DNA from: Dyella japonica DSM 16301
GTDB taxonomy: Bacteria; Pseudomonadota; Gammaproteobacteria; Xanthomonadales; Rhodanobacteraceae
DNA: 35,929 bases
Assembly (NCBI RefSeq): GCF_001010355.1
Contig: NZ_JPLA01000005.1
Coordinates: forward strand, 1-35,929
Direction: 5' to 3'
Both the position numbers and the translations under genes were made by a program. Position 1 is the stretch's first letter. Each line of letters opens with the position of its first letter. Of this stretch, positions 6,834 to 16,050 are shown piece by piece. The notes beneath the pieces are model-generated. The model was not told the DNA's origin and did not search any database. It was given only the letters and a program-made list of their open reading frames with translations.

Positions 6834-9110
6834 ATGCGGCACCTTCGTCATGTTTGTTTGGGTTTACTGCTACTGGGAAGCTGGATGGTGATGAGCGCCG
6901 ACGCGCTGGCCTTCCAGGAGGCAGCGCGCGGCATGGCCCAGCCTGCTCCCGCGACCTCGGTGCCCACTGGCGATGCCACGCCGCAAGCGGCGCCTGCCGG
7001 CGTGGCCCGCGACCTCACGCTGAAGCAGATGGGCGTATTCGGCCCGATCAAGCTGCGCGGGCAGGATCCCAACGGCACCTTGAATGTGGCCGTGCGCAAC
7101 GACGAAGTCGTGACCGGCGCCAAACTGCGGCTGGTCTACACCTATTCGCCCTCGCTGATCTATTCGCTCTCGCACCTGAAGGTGTTCCTCAACGGCGAGG
7201 TGGTCGCCACGCTGCCCCTGGACAAGGAGCAGGCGGGGCAGACGGTGAGCAGGGAGGTGGTGCTCGATCCGCGCCTGTTCACCGATTTCAACCGCATCGG
7301 CGTGCAGATGATCGCGCACTACTCGCTCGATCATTGCGAAGATCCGTATCACACCTCGCTGTGGACGGACATCAGTCCCGATACCACGCTCACGCTTACG
7401 ACTTCGGAAATCGGGCTGCCCAACAGTCTCGCCTTGTTGCCTGCGCCGTTCTTCGATCGCCGCGACAACCGCCCGCTGGTGGTTCCGTTCTTGCTGCCCG
7501 CGCAGGCCGATGCGCAGACGCTGCGCGCGGCCGGCGTGGTGTCGTCGTGGTTCGGCGCCCTGGCCGGCTGGCGCGGGGCACGCTTTCCGGTGGTGCAGGC
7601 GCCGCCGACCGACGGGCATGCGATCGCCTTTGCCTTGCCCAACGCGATGCCAGAGGGGGTGAAGCTGGGCGAGATCAAGGGCCCCACCGTCATCGTGATG
7701 GCCAATCCGGCCAGCCCGCCGCAATCGGGTCGCAAATTGCTGGTGCTGGCCGGTCGCGACACCAAGGAGTTGCAGGAAGCGGCCAACGCGCTGGTGCTCG
7801 GCCAGGTGGGCATGTCCGGTGACCAGGCCATCGTGAAGTCGGTGGATCTGGGGCCGGAGCGCCGCCCGTATGACGCGCCGAACTGGGCGCCGGTGGATCG
7901 CCCGGTCAGCTTCAAGGAACTGGTCACCGATCCGGCGCAGCTGGAAGCGGCCGGCTTCAATCCGCAGCCGATCCGTGTCGACATGCGCCTGCCGCCCGAT
8001 CTGTTTGCGTGGGCGCGCCACAGCGTGCCTTTGAACGTGCACTACCGCTACACGGCACCGTCCAATTACAACGACTCGGTGCTCAATATCGGCGTCAACG
8101 ACCAGCTGCTGCGCTCGCTGCGTCTGCGCCCGGCCGATCCTTCCGGCGTCGAGCGTCAATTCAATGTGCCCTTGCTGTCGGGTTCCGAAGCGCGTGGCGC
8201 GGAAGAGATCCGCGTGCCGGCGCTGCGCATCGGCAGCACCAACCAGTTCCAGTTCCAGTTCCACATGGATTCGCAGAAGACCGGGCTATGCGTTTCCGCG
8301 GCCACCGATAGCGCACGTGCGGCGGTGGATCCCGATTCAAACGTCGATTTCAGCCAGTTCGTGCACTACACGGCAATGCCGAATCTGGCGTTCTTCGCCA
8401 CCAGCGGATTTCCGTTTACGCGCATGGCGGATCTGGCCGATACCGCCGTGGTGATACCCGACGCACCGGACGCGCACGAACAGGAAGCGCTGTTCACCAT
8501 GCTCGGACAGCTGGGGCGATGGAGTGGCTTGCCGGCCCTGCGTGTATCGGTGGTGCCTGCCGCCGCGGTGGAATCGGTGCGCGATCGCGACCTGCTGGTG
8601 ATCGGCACCGGCACGGCCGGTCAGCTGATGGCGAAGTGGGGCAAGGGCTTGCCCATGTTGATCGAGCGCAGCGAGAACGATTTGTCCGTGCGCGAACTGA
8701 CCGATCGCCCCAAGGGCCAGGGCCCGGTGGCGCGCGCGGCGATGAGCGTGAATGGTCCTACCGCCGCATTTGTTGGATTCCAGTCGCCCTACACCAAGGG
8801 ACGGAGCGTGGTGGCGCTGGCGGCCAATGCATCCGATCGCCTGGGCGATCTGCTCGATGTGCTAGGCGACGACACCAAGCTTGGCGAGGTGCGCGGCGAC
8901 CTCACCGTGGTGCGGCAGAAAGTGGTGGTTGGCCTCACCGTGGGCGATACCTATTACGTCGGACACCTGCCCTGGTATGCGTGGCTGTGGATCCATATTT
9001 CCAGGTACCCGGCCTTGATGGCGTTGGCCGGCATACTCGCGGGCCTGTTCGTGGCACTCACGGTGTTCTGGGCGCTGGGTCGGCTCGCCGCACATCGACT
9101 CGAGCGGTGA
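6834..9110 (+). CDS. bcsB: Cellulose synthase regulatory subunit BcsB
   Basis: This 758-residue periplasmic subunit binds the emerging glucan and supports BcsA. A signal peptide spans about residues 1-27 (RHVCLGLLLLGSWMVMSADALA). The body carries the two carbohydrate-binding and flavodoxin-like repeats of the family (for example LTLKQMGVFGPIKLRGQDPNGTL early and FPFTRMADLADTAVVIPDAP later). A single C-terminal membrane anchor follows an amphipathic segment (WYAWLWIHISRYPALMALAGI). I chose the ATG at 6834 because it gives the signal peptide directly; a GTG at 6777 would add 19 polar residues. It heads the operon, 3 bp before bcsZ. In most clusters bcsA precedes bcsB; here bcsA is seven genes downstream. 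Confidence 0.95.
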   Translation: MRHLRHVCLGLLLLGSWMVMSADALAFQEAARGMAQPAPATSVPTGDATPQAAPAGVARDLTLKQMGVFGPIKLRGQDPNGTLNVAVRNDEVVTGAKLRLVYTYSPSLIYSLSHLKVFLNGEVVATLPLDKEQAGQTVSREVVLDPRLFTDFNRIGVQMIAHYSLDHCEDPYHTSLWTDISPDTTLTLTTSEIGLPNSLALLPAPFFDRRDNRPLVVPFLLPAQADAQTLRAAGVVSSWFGALAGWRGARFPVVQAPPTDGHAIAFALPNAMPEGVKLGEIKGPTVIVMANPASPPQSGRKLLVLAGRDTKELQEAANALVLGQVGMSGDQAIVKSVDLGPERRPYDAPNWAPVDRPVSFKELVTDPAQLEAAGFNPQPIRVDMRLPPDLFAWARHSVPLNVHYRYTAPSNYNDSVLNIGVNDQLLRSLRLRPADPSGVERQFNVPLLSGSEARGAEEIRVPALRIGSTNQFQFQFHMDSQKTGLCVSAATDSARAAVDPDSNVDFSQFVHYTAMPNLAFFATSGFPFTRMADLADTAVVIPDAPDAHEQEALFTMLGQLGRWSGLPALRVSVVPAAAVESVRDRDLLVIGTGTAGQLMAKWGKGLPMLIERSENDLSVRELTDRPKGQGPVARAAMSVNGPTAAFVGFQSPYTKGRSVVALAANASDRLGDLLDVLGDDTKLGEVRGDLTVVRQKVVVGLTVGDTYYVGHLPWYAWLWIHISRYPALMALAGILAGLFVALTVFWALGRLAAHRLER

Positions 9111-9113
9111 TCC

Positions 9114-10277
9114 ATGCGCCACGCATCGATTCCGCTGCTACGCGCGCTGCTGGTGCTTGCCGTGACGTTCGCCTCCGGCCGCGCGCTGGCCGCGTCGTGC
9201 GCATGGCCCGACTGGGAGCATTTCAAGCAGGGCACGCTCAGCGCCGACGGTCGCGTGATCGATGCAAGCACGCCTGAGCAGGTCACCGTGTCCGAGGGGC
9301 AGGCGTATGCGCTGTTCTTCGCGCTGGTGGCGAATGATCGTGCCACCTTCGACCGCGTGCTCAACTGGACGCAGAACAATCTGGCGCAAGGCGATCTGAC
9401 CAAACATCTGCCTGCGTGGCAGTGGGGACGCCAAGCAAAGAAGGACGCCACCGAAAGCTGGGGCGTGCTCGACAGCAATGCCGCTTCCGACGCCGATATC
9501 TGGATCGCCTATACGCTGCTCGAAGCCGGACGCCTGTGGCATGAGCGCAGCTACACCGCACTGGGCACGGTGCTGGCGCAGTCCATCGTGGCAAAGGAAA
9601 CGGCGGTCTTGCCAGGACTCGGACGCACCGTGTTGCCCGGTCCGGTGGGCTTTCATCCGCAGGACGATGTGTGGCGACTCAATCCCAGCTATGTCCCGCT
9701 GCAGGTGATGCGTCATCTGGCGAGCGCGTTGCCGCAGCAAACGGAATGGAAGGCGATACTCGACAGTTCGACCAAGCTGGTCACCGGTTCCGCGCCACAT
9801 GGCTACTCTCCCGATTGGGTGATGTACAAGCGTGAGCAGGGCTTCGTGGCGGATCAGGCCAGCAAGGCCGAGAGCGCGTACAACGCGATACGCGTGTACT
9901 TGTGGGCGGGCATGCTGGCACCGGATACGCCCCGGCGTGCCGCCGTGCTCGACACGTTTCTCCCGCTGGCCGACTTCGTCGCAGCGCACGGTTTTCCGCC
10001 CGAGCGCGTGGATACGCAGACCGGCGCCGCGGCGGGCAACGAAGGCAATGCTGGATTCTCCGCGGCGGTTGCGCCGTATCTCGCCGCACTTGGCCGCAAC
10101 GAGCTCGTGCAGGCGCAGGTGCAACGCACGCGTACACTCGCCGCGCAATCGCCGCTGGGCTACTACAGCCAGGTGCTGGCCTTGTTCGGCCTTGGCTATC
10201 TTGATGGCCTGTACCGCTTCGATGCGAGCGGCGCAATCGTTCCTGCTTGGACCTCGACGTGTCCCGCGGCGCGCTGA
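9114..10277 (+). CDS. bcsZ: Periplasmic endo-1,4-beta-glucanase BcsZ (GH8), base residue altered
   Basis: The 387-residue glycoside hydrolase family 8 cellulase accompanies the synthase and trims or untangles nascent glucan. A signal peptide covers about residues 1-26. The proton-donor Glu is kept (E61 in VSEGQAYAL), as is the conserved DSNAASDADIW block. The family YDxxR motif that carries the general-base Asp (D243 in E. coli BcsZ, from memory) reads Y-N-A-I-R here, so Asn257 (codon AAC at 9882-9884) replaces Asp. Elsewhere the alignment to E. coli BcsZ is close, including WTQNNLAQG and NPSYVP. Overlap with bcsC indicates translational coupling. Activity may be reduced or use another base. 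Confidence 0.95.
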   Translation: MRHASIPLLRALLVLAVTFASGRALAASCAWPDWEHFKQGTLSADGRVIDASTPEQVTVSEGQAYALFFALVANDRATFDRVLNWTQNNLAQGDLTKHLPAWQWGRQAKKDATESWGVLDSNAASDADIWIAYTLLEAGRLWHERSYTALGTVLAQSIVAKETAVLPGLGRTVLPGPVGFHPQDDVWRLNPSYVPLQVMRHLASALPQQTEWKAILDSSTKLVTGSAPHGYSPDWVMYKREQGFVADQASKAESAYNAIRVYLWAGMLAPDTPRRAAVLDTFLPLADFVAAHGFPPERVDTQTGAAAGNEGNAGFSAAVAPYLAALGRNELVQAQVQRTRTLAAQSPLGYYSQVLALFGLGYLDGLYRFDASGAIVPAWTSTCPAAR

Positions 10278-13200
10278 ACGATCTGTTCGCACCCGCCATC
10301 GTGCTGCTGATCGCCGGCGGCGCGATGCCGTCGCTGGCCTTGGCGCAGGCCGCGGCCGACGCCCCCAGCCCTGCGATGAAACAGCTGCTCGATTCGGCGC
10401 GCGTATGGCAGGCCAAGAACCGTCCGGACATGGCACGCGGCATCGTGGAGAAAGCCCTGCTGATCGATCCCACGCAGCCGGATGCGCTGGCCTTGATGGG
10501 GCAGATCGAACTCACTTCCAATCGTCCTGCCGAGGCAGCGAAGCGTCTGCAACAGCTGCAGGCACGGTATCCCAAGCATCCGGCCACGCTTGAACTGGCG
10601 GATGCCTATCGTCTCGCCACCACTGACAAGACGGCGTTGGCGAAGGCGCGCCTGGCGATGCGCACCGGCCAATCGCAAGAGGCGTGGCAGCAGATGCAGG
10701 CGCTGTTTCCGCGCGGTGCGCCCAGCGGTCCAATGGCCGGCGACTACTATCGTGCGATGTCGGCGGCGGGCCAGCGCGACAAGGCCTTGAACGAACTGCG
10801 CGAACGCGTGCGGCAGGATCCCAACGATCTGAGTCTGGCCCTGACGCTGGCGGACATGCTGACCGATCGCGCGTCGACGCGACTGGAAGGCCTGGACATC
10901 ATCTATCGCGTCTACCAGCGGCAGGATGCCAACCGTCCGCAAGCCCTGGAACTATGGCGACGTGCCCTCAATAGCGCCGGCAGCGACGATCCTGCCTACT
11001 ACGTGTGGTATCAGCGCTACCTCAAGGAAGTGCCCAACGACGACAGCGCCAAGGCTGCGCTCGCGTCGCTGGCCAAGAAGGGCGGTGCCAACTACGTGCC
11101 GCCGCCGAAGGGTGCGGCGCCGTCAAGTGAAACTACGGCGACTTCCTCGGCACCGGTGCGCTCTTCCTCCTCACGCCAAGGCGAAGCGATTGGCGAGCAA
11201 GGCCTGGCGAAGATGCGCGAAGGCAAGCATGACGAAGCGCGCGCCTTGTTCGCCCGTGCGCTTGAGCTCGATCCGGACAACGCAGGCAAATGGCGCAGCC
11301 TGATGGCCACGGCGACTTTTTGGGGCACTTTATCCAAGGCGCGTGCGGCCAACGATCAGGGACACCCGGAGCAAGGCGAGGCGCTCGCCCGCGACGCGCT
11401 GCGCCGACAACCTAATCAGAATGATGCGAAGAAAGTGCTCGCCACTTCGCTGATCGCGCAACAGAAATGGGCGCAAGCCGAGGCGGTGCTGCGCCCGATG
11501 GTGGAGGCAGAGCAGCCGGACATCGATGCGCTGGAATTGTTGGCCAAGGTGTTGATCGCCACGCATCGCACCGACGAGCTCACGCCACTCATCGCGCAGG
11601 TGGAACAGCGCTCCAACGGTTCCGGCGACGCCATGGTGGCTTTGCGCGCGCAATTGCTGTCCATCGAAGCGGACCAGTTGATCGCCGAGGGCAAGAGCGG
11701 CGCGGCCGTATTGAAACTGGAGGAGGCGGTACGTCTGACGCCCAAGGATGCCTGGCTGCGCTACACGCTGGCGCGCCAGTATCGCGACCTGGGTCTGCCC
11801 GCGCTGGGCCGCTCAGTCATGGAAGATGGTCTGCGCGCCGCGGCTACGCCGGATATGCGCTATGCCAGCGCGCTCTATCTCAATTCACTGGACGATATCG
11901 ACACCGCCAGCAGCGTGCTTGCGCAGGTGCCGGCGAATGAGCGTTCGGACGGCATGCGCGAACTCGCCGCGAACCTCAAGGCGCAGCGCGATCTGCGTGA
12001 GGTGCATCAACTGGAGGCCCAGGGCCGCCAGCAGGAAGCGCGTGCGCTGCTGGAGCGGATCGCGCAGGAGGTGCGCGACGACCCGCAGATGCTCGCCAGC
12101 GTCGGGCGCGAATGGATCAGCCTGGGCGAGCCCGACAAGGGCCTGAAACTGGTGCGCGATTGGCTGGATGCGCATCCGGACGATCCCGCCATCGGCGTGC
12201 GTCTGCGCTACGGCGAGCTGCTCGGTGCCGCCAATCGCGACGACGAGTGGCGCGCGTGGATTGCCGATGCGCGATCGCGTCCCGGCGTCACGCCCGAACA
12301 GCAGGCGCAGTTCGACGACCAGCTGCTGCGCTTGTCCATGCGCAAGGCAGGGCGGCAGATCGATGCCGGCGATCTGGCCGGCGCCGACCGCACGCTGGAC
12401 GAGGTGCCCGAAAGCAGCAAGCAGGAAAAGCGCTGGCTGCTCGCCCAGGCCGACCTGCGCGAGGCCCATCGCGACTACCGCGGAGCGCAAGCCTATGCAC
12501 GCAAGGTGCTGGTGGATCACCCGGGCGATGCCGACGCGCGCCTCACCATCGCGCGCATGGAAGAGCGTATGGGCCACCGCAAGGCTGCGCTGGCCATGGT
12601 CGACGAGGTGCTGGCCGATACTCCGCCGGACGATGTCGATACGCGTCTGGCCATCGCGCGCCGCTACACCGCACTGGGCCGCAATGAGCAGGCGCGCGCC
12701 GTGGTCGATCCGTTGCGGCAGCCCTATGCCGATCGTTCCGATGTGACCATGCAGTCCGGTCGCATCGCGCAGTCTGAAGGTCACTACGACGATGCGGCCG
12801 AGCTCTATCGCACGGCACGCACGCAGGAACAGGCCGAAGGCGAGACACCCAGTCCGGACGATGGACTCACCTCGGCGCAGCGCGCCTTACAGGGTCTGGA
12901 CGATCGCCGGCAGGGGCAGGTGGCCAGCGGCGTGATCCAGTCCAACGAGTCGGGCAGCAGCGGCATGTCGCGCCTGCATGCCACCGAGATTCCGGTCTAT
13001 CTGCGTATTCCGGACGGTTATACCGGGCACTATTTTTTCCATGCCGACACCGTGCTGCTCAATGCGGGCACCTTGCCCGCGGATCGGTTTGACCCGGCGT
13101 TCGAGTTCGGCAAGATCGCCGCGCTCGGCAATGCCGGCCTGCGTCCGATCGATCAGACCGACAAGGGCGTCGCACTGGCGGCCGGCTACGATTTCAACGG

Positions 13201-14062
13201 CGCAAGCAACAGTTGGCGCGCGGATATCGGCAGCACGCCGATAGGCTTCACCGTCAACAGCATCCTCGGCGGCTTTCTCTATCGCCACGATTTCTACGAT
13301 TCATCCGTCACGCTCGATGTATCGCGGCGGCCGGTGACCAGCAGCCTGGTGTCTTACGCAGGCGCGCGCGATCCCGTCACCGGCGAAACCTGGGGCGGCG
13401 TGGTCCGCAGCGGTTTCACCCTGCGCGGTGCGCAGGACTGGGGCCGCACGACGCTGTTTGCATCCGTGGGTTTTGGCGTGCTCACTGGCGAGAACACCGA
13501 AACCAACCACGAGTTCAAGGTGCGCACCGGCATCGATGTGCCCGTCTACGTAGGCACCGACCAGCGCTTTTCCAGCGGCCTGGTGCTCAACTACTGGCAC
13601 TACGCGAACAACCAGCATTTCTACACCTTTGGCAATGGCGGCTACTACAGCCCCGGTCGTTATTTCTCCGCGTCCATCCCCTTGGATTGGACGGGTCGCT
13701 ACAAGCGCTGGTCGTGGGAATTGGAGGCGTCCGTCGGAAACTCTTCCACCAATGAGGAGGAGGCGCCGTATTTCCCCACTCGCCCCGATCTGCAACAGCA
13801 GGCGGTGGCGCGCATGGCCGCCGCGGATCTGGGCACGCCGTATTTCGGCACGGGATCGGGCGGCGGCTTCAGTTACACGGTGGCAGCGGCGCTGGAATAC
13901 CGGCTCACTTCGCGCTGGGTCATCGGCACGCGCTTCAAACTCGATCGTTCACGCGATTACGCGCCCAACCTTGGCACGATCTACCTGCGTTATTTCTTCG
14001 ACCAGCAACGGCTGCCGGTGCCGTTCCCGCCCAACCCTGTCAGACCGTATTCCGCATACTGA
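10259..14062 (+). CDS. bcsC: Cellulose export outer-membrane protein BcsC
   Basis: The protein of about 1267 residues moves cellulose through the periplasm and outer membrane. After a signal peptide (APAIVLLIAGGAMPSLALAQA) come about 850 residues of tetratricopeptide repeats (motifs such as AEAAKRLQQLQARYPKHP and EARALFARALELDPDNAGKW). The C-terminal BCSC_C beta-barrel (about residues 920-1267) is marked by EIPVYLRIPDGYTGHYFFHADTV-type sequence and ends in an aromatic-rich strand (IYLRYFFDQQRLPVPFPP). The start is uncertain: GTG at 10259 or TTG at 10247, both overlapping the end of bcsZ. A low-complexity Ser/Thr/Pro linker lies near residues 280-305. Confidence 0.95.
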   Translation: MSRGALNDLFAPAIVLLIAGGAMPSLALAQAAADAPSPAMKQLLDSARVWQAKNRPDMARGIVEKALLIDPTQPDALALMGQIELTSNRPAEAAKRLQQLQARYPKHPATLELADAYRLATTDKTALAKARLAMRTGQSQEAWQQMQALFPRGAPSGPMAGDYYRAMSAAGQRDKALNELRERVRQDPNDLSLALTLADMLTDRASTRLEGLDIIYRVYQRQDANRPQALELWRRALNSAGSDDPAYYVWYQRYLKEVPNDDSAKAALASLAKKGGANYVPPPKGAAPSSETTATSSAPVRSSSSRQGEAIGEQGLAKMREGKHDEARALFARALELDPDNAGKWRSLMATATFWGTLSKARAANDQGHPEQGEALARDALRRQPNQNDAKKVLATSLIAQQKWAQAEAVLRPMVEAEQPDIDALELLAKVLIATHRTDELTPLIAQVEQRSNGSGDAMVALRAQLLSIEADQLIAEGKSGAAVLKLEEAVRLTPKDAWLRYTLARQYRDLGLPALGRSVMEDGLRAAATPDMRYASALYLNSLDDIDTASSVLAQVPANERSDGMRELAANLKAQRDLREVHQLEAQGRQQEARALLERIAQEVRDDPQMLASVGREWISLGEPDKGLKLVRDWLDAHPDDPAIGVRLRYGELLGAANRDDEWRAWIADARSRPGVTPEQQAQFDDQLLRLSMRKAGRQIDAGDLAGADRTLDEVPESSKQEKRWLLAQADLREAHRDYRGAQAYARKVLVDHPGDADARLTIARMEERMGHRKAALAMVDEVLADTPPDDVDTRLAIARRYTALGRNEQARAVVDPLRQPYADRSDVTMQSGRIAQSEGHYDDAAELYRTARTQEQAEGETPSPDDGLTSAQRALQGLDDRRQGQVASGVIQSNESGSSGMSRLHATEIPVYLRIPDGYTGHYFFHADTVLLNAGTLPADRFDPAFEFGKIAALGNAGLRPIDQTDKGVALAAGYDFNGASNSWRADIGSTPIGFTVNSILGGFLYRHDFYDSSVTLDVSRRPVTSSLVSYAGARDPVTGETWGGVVRSGFTLRGAQDWGRTTLFASVGFGVLTGENTETNHEFKVRTGIDVPVYVGTDQRFSSGLVLNYWHYANNQHFYTFGNGGYYSPGRYFSASIPLDWTGRYKRWSWELEASVGNSSTNEEEAPYFPTRPDLQQQAVARMAAADLGTPYFGTGSGGGFSYTVAAALEYRLTSRWVIGTRFKLDRSRDYAPNLGTIYLRYFFDQQRLPVPFPPNPVRPYSAY

Positions 14063-14093
14063 CGGGATCATCCTGCCGCAAGGGACGAGAGCT

Positions 14094-15842
14094 GTGACGA
14101 ACCTGCCTCCATCGCCTTACGAATCGACCGATCGAGCGACGCCGCGTGCGCTGTTGCGCTTGAATCAGTCGCTGGCCATCGAGGGCCTGCCGCCGTCGCT
14201 GTCGGCGCTGGCGACCGGGCAGGTGTATGCGGTGTACGCCAGTCGCTCGCCCGCGCGCGACGCGCTGTTCTGGAAGACCGCGGCCCATGCGCTGCTCACG
14301 CCGGTGACGGTGCTCTCCACCCGCACGGCCGAGGATGTGGCGCACGCGCTGCATCAGCACGGCATGGATATCGATCAGCCGGGCGCGGTGCATCCCAAAT
14401 CCAATGTGTTCAGTCTGAAGATCCCACCGAACCGCGACGGTTGCGATGTGTTGATGGAGGCCTTGCAGGCGCTGTCCGCCCAATGTGCAACGCCGGCCAG
14501 CCAGTTCCTGGTCGAAGGCGTGGCCACTTGTTTCGCCTGGCAGGATCGCGCTGCATTGATACGGCAGGGCGCTGCGCTGGCCGGCTGGTGCGCGCAGACG
14601 CGGCATACCGTGTTGCTGGTCATGCTGCCGCCGCTGGTGGAGCAGAGCGGCGATTTTCGCCCGCTCACGGATTTCCAGATCCAGTTTGCCGGCGCCGCAC
14701 AATTGGTGCACGTGCAAGGCGAGTTCCGTTGGGAGGTGGCGTTCTGGCGCGACAATCGCGGCGCGCTGTCGGCCAACGAATCCATTCCGCTGCGCTTTTC
14801 CGCCAACGATCACCGCTTGATCGCGGTGCCGGACGATCCCGCCAGCGGCGAAGTGGCCGGCATGCTCGCACCCGACGAGAGCGTGGTGATGGTGGCCCAG
14901 GGCACCGTGGCACGCGAGCGGGTGGTGCCCAAGGGCTGGCAGGTGTTGCCGGACAACGAGGCGCTGGTATCGGCGGCCAGTCGGGCGGTCGCCGCCACGG
15001 TGATCCTGCACTACGGCATCAACGAAAGCGTCGCCTCGCTGGCCAAGCAGGTGAACTATCTGCGTCGCCAATGCGGCAAGGCACTGAAGATCCTGATCCG
15101 CGAAGACAACGTCAGCATCCGCTACGAACTGCTGATGCTGACCTTGGGCGCCAACGCCATCATCCCGCGCAGCATGCCGATGGCCCAGGTCGAAATCACC
15201 GTGGACGGCGTGCAGGGGCAGCTGTTTTCGCGTCCCGTGCCGGATGACTACGTCAGCGCGCTATCGGCGGCGATGCGCGATTCCACCACCGGCTATGTGC
15301 CGGCGCACCGCTTCATCCAGCTGGTGCGCGAGGCGGTGGAGCGCAGCCGCCCGATCCGCCTGCCGAACGTCTTGCTGCGACTGCCGCTGGAGCCCGACGT
15401 GGCCGGCATCGATGCGCTGCAGGCCTGCCGCATCCGCCGTACCGGCGATCTGTGCACGGCGAGCGGCGACAGTCTCTACCTGTTCTTTTTTGCCTGCCAT
15501 GTGGAGAACGCGGGCGAGGCGATGGAGAAGGTGTTCGAGCGACCGCTGTCCGAACTGTTCCGCGGCGAGCTGCGCTGCGGCGATCGTGAAACCATCATGT
15601 CCACGCTCGATGCCCTTGAAGAAGAGATCGCCGAACTCCCGCCGCCGGATTACACCGGTCTGGTCGCCGCCCCCGAGCCGATCGCACCACCTGTCGCGGC
15701 ATCGCCGGCAGCAAGCGTGGAGGTCGAGGCGACGCCGTCCGGACTTCCCTTGCTCGGCAGTGTGGAGGCGATCAGCGCGGCGGCCGCCACCATGCGCCGT
15801 CCACCAAGGCCGGCGTCGTTGCCGCTGAAGGCGGGGAGGTGA
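14094..15842 (+). CDS. bcsE: c-di-GMP-binding cellulose regulator BcsE
   Basis: The 582-residue cytosolic protein binds c-di-GMP and stimulates BcsA in E. coli-type systems. The RxGD ligand-binding motif of the GIL (GGDEF I-site-like) domain is present as R449-T-G-D452. The preceding region contains the degenerate ATPase/REC-like modules (HTVLLVMLPPLVEQSGDFRPLTDFQIQF; LKILIREDNVSIRYELLMLTLGANAI). About 65 C-terminal residues are Pro/Ala-rich and probably disordered. The GTG at 14094 is supported by AGGGA 8 nt upstream; the same frame stays open further upstream but only overlaps bcsC. bcsF follows after 7 bp. Confidence 0.92.
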   Translation: MTNLPPSPYESTDRATPRALLRLNQSLAIEGLPPSLSALATGQVYAVYASRSPARDALFWKTAAHALLTPVTVLSTRTAEDVAHALHQHGMDIDQPGAVHPKSNVFSLKIPPNRDGCDVLMEALQALSAQCATPASQFLVEGVATCFAWQDRAALIRQGAALAGWCAQTRHTVLLVMLPPLVEQSGDFRPLTDFQIQFAGAAQLVHVQGEFRWEVAFWRDNRGALSANESIPLRFSANDHRLIAVPDDPASGEVAGMLAPDESVVMVAQGTVARERVVPKGWQVLPDNEALVSAASRAVAATVILHYGINESVASLAKQVNYLRRQCGKALKILIREDNVSIRYELLMLTLGANAIIPRSMPMAQVEITVDGVQGQLFSRPVPDDYVSALSAAMRDSTTGYVPAHRFIQLVREAVERSRPIRLPNVLLRLPLEPDVAGIDALQACRIRRTGDLCTASGDSLYLFFFACHVENAGEAMEKVFERPLSELFRGELRCGDRETIMSTLDALEEEIAELPPPDYTGLVAAPEPIAPPVAASPAASVEVEATPSGLPLLGSVEAISAAAATMRRPPRPASLPLKAGR

Positions 15843-15849
15843 GGCGGGC

Positions 15850-16050
15850 ATGAGCACCTTCCTGGGTTACTTCATCTTGGGCCTGGTACTTGCCGCGCCG
15901 CTATGGTGGTTGTCCTGGCGCTTCCGGCTGGGTTCGTTGTTGTCGCGCACCCACTCCTTGCTTCGCCGGCGCAAGATCCAGTTGCCGGCGCAGCTGGAAG
16001 GCCTGGTCATACTCGGCAAGCGTCAGGGCGGCGCGGGAAAGAAAGCATGA
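15850..16050 (+). CDS. bcsF: Small membrane protein BcsF
   Basis: This 66-residue protein has one transmembrane helix at about residues 5-24 (LGYFILGLVLAAPLWWLSWRF) and a basic cytosolic tail. In E. coli BcsF is a single-helix partner of BcsE and BcsG that recruits BcsE to the membrane. Assignment rests on size, topology and position directly after bcsE; such short proteins align weakly. Its stop overlaps the bcsQ start (ATGA). Confidence 0.8.
   Translation: MSTFLGYFILGLVLAAPLWWLSWRFRLGSLLSRTHSLLRRRKIQLPAQLEGLVILGKRQGGAGKKA

Noticed and set aside
6870..8264. 464-codon minus-strand frame inside bcsB
   Set aside because: Low-complexity Arg/Gln/His composition; shadow of a well-supported BcsB reading frame.
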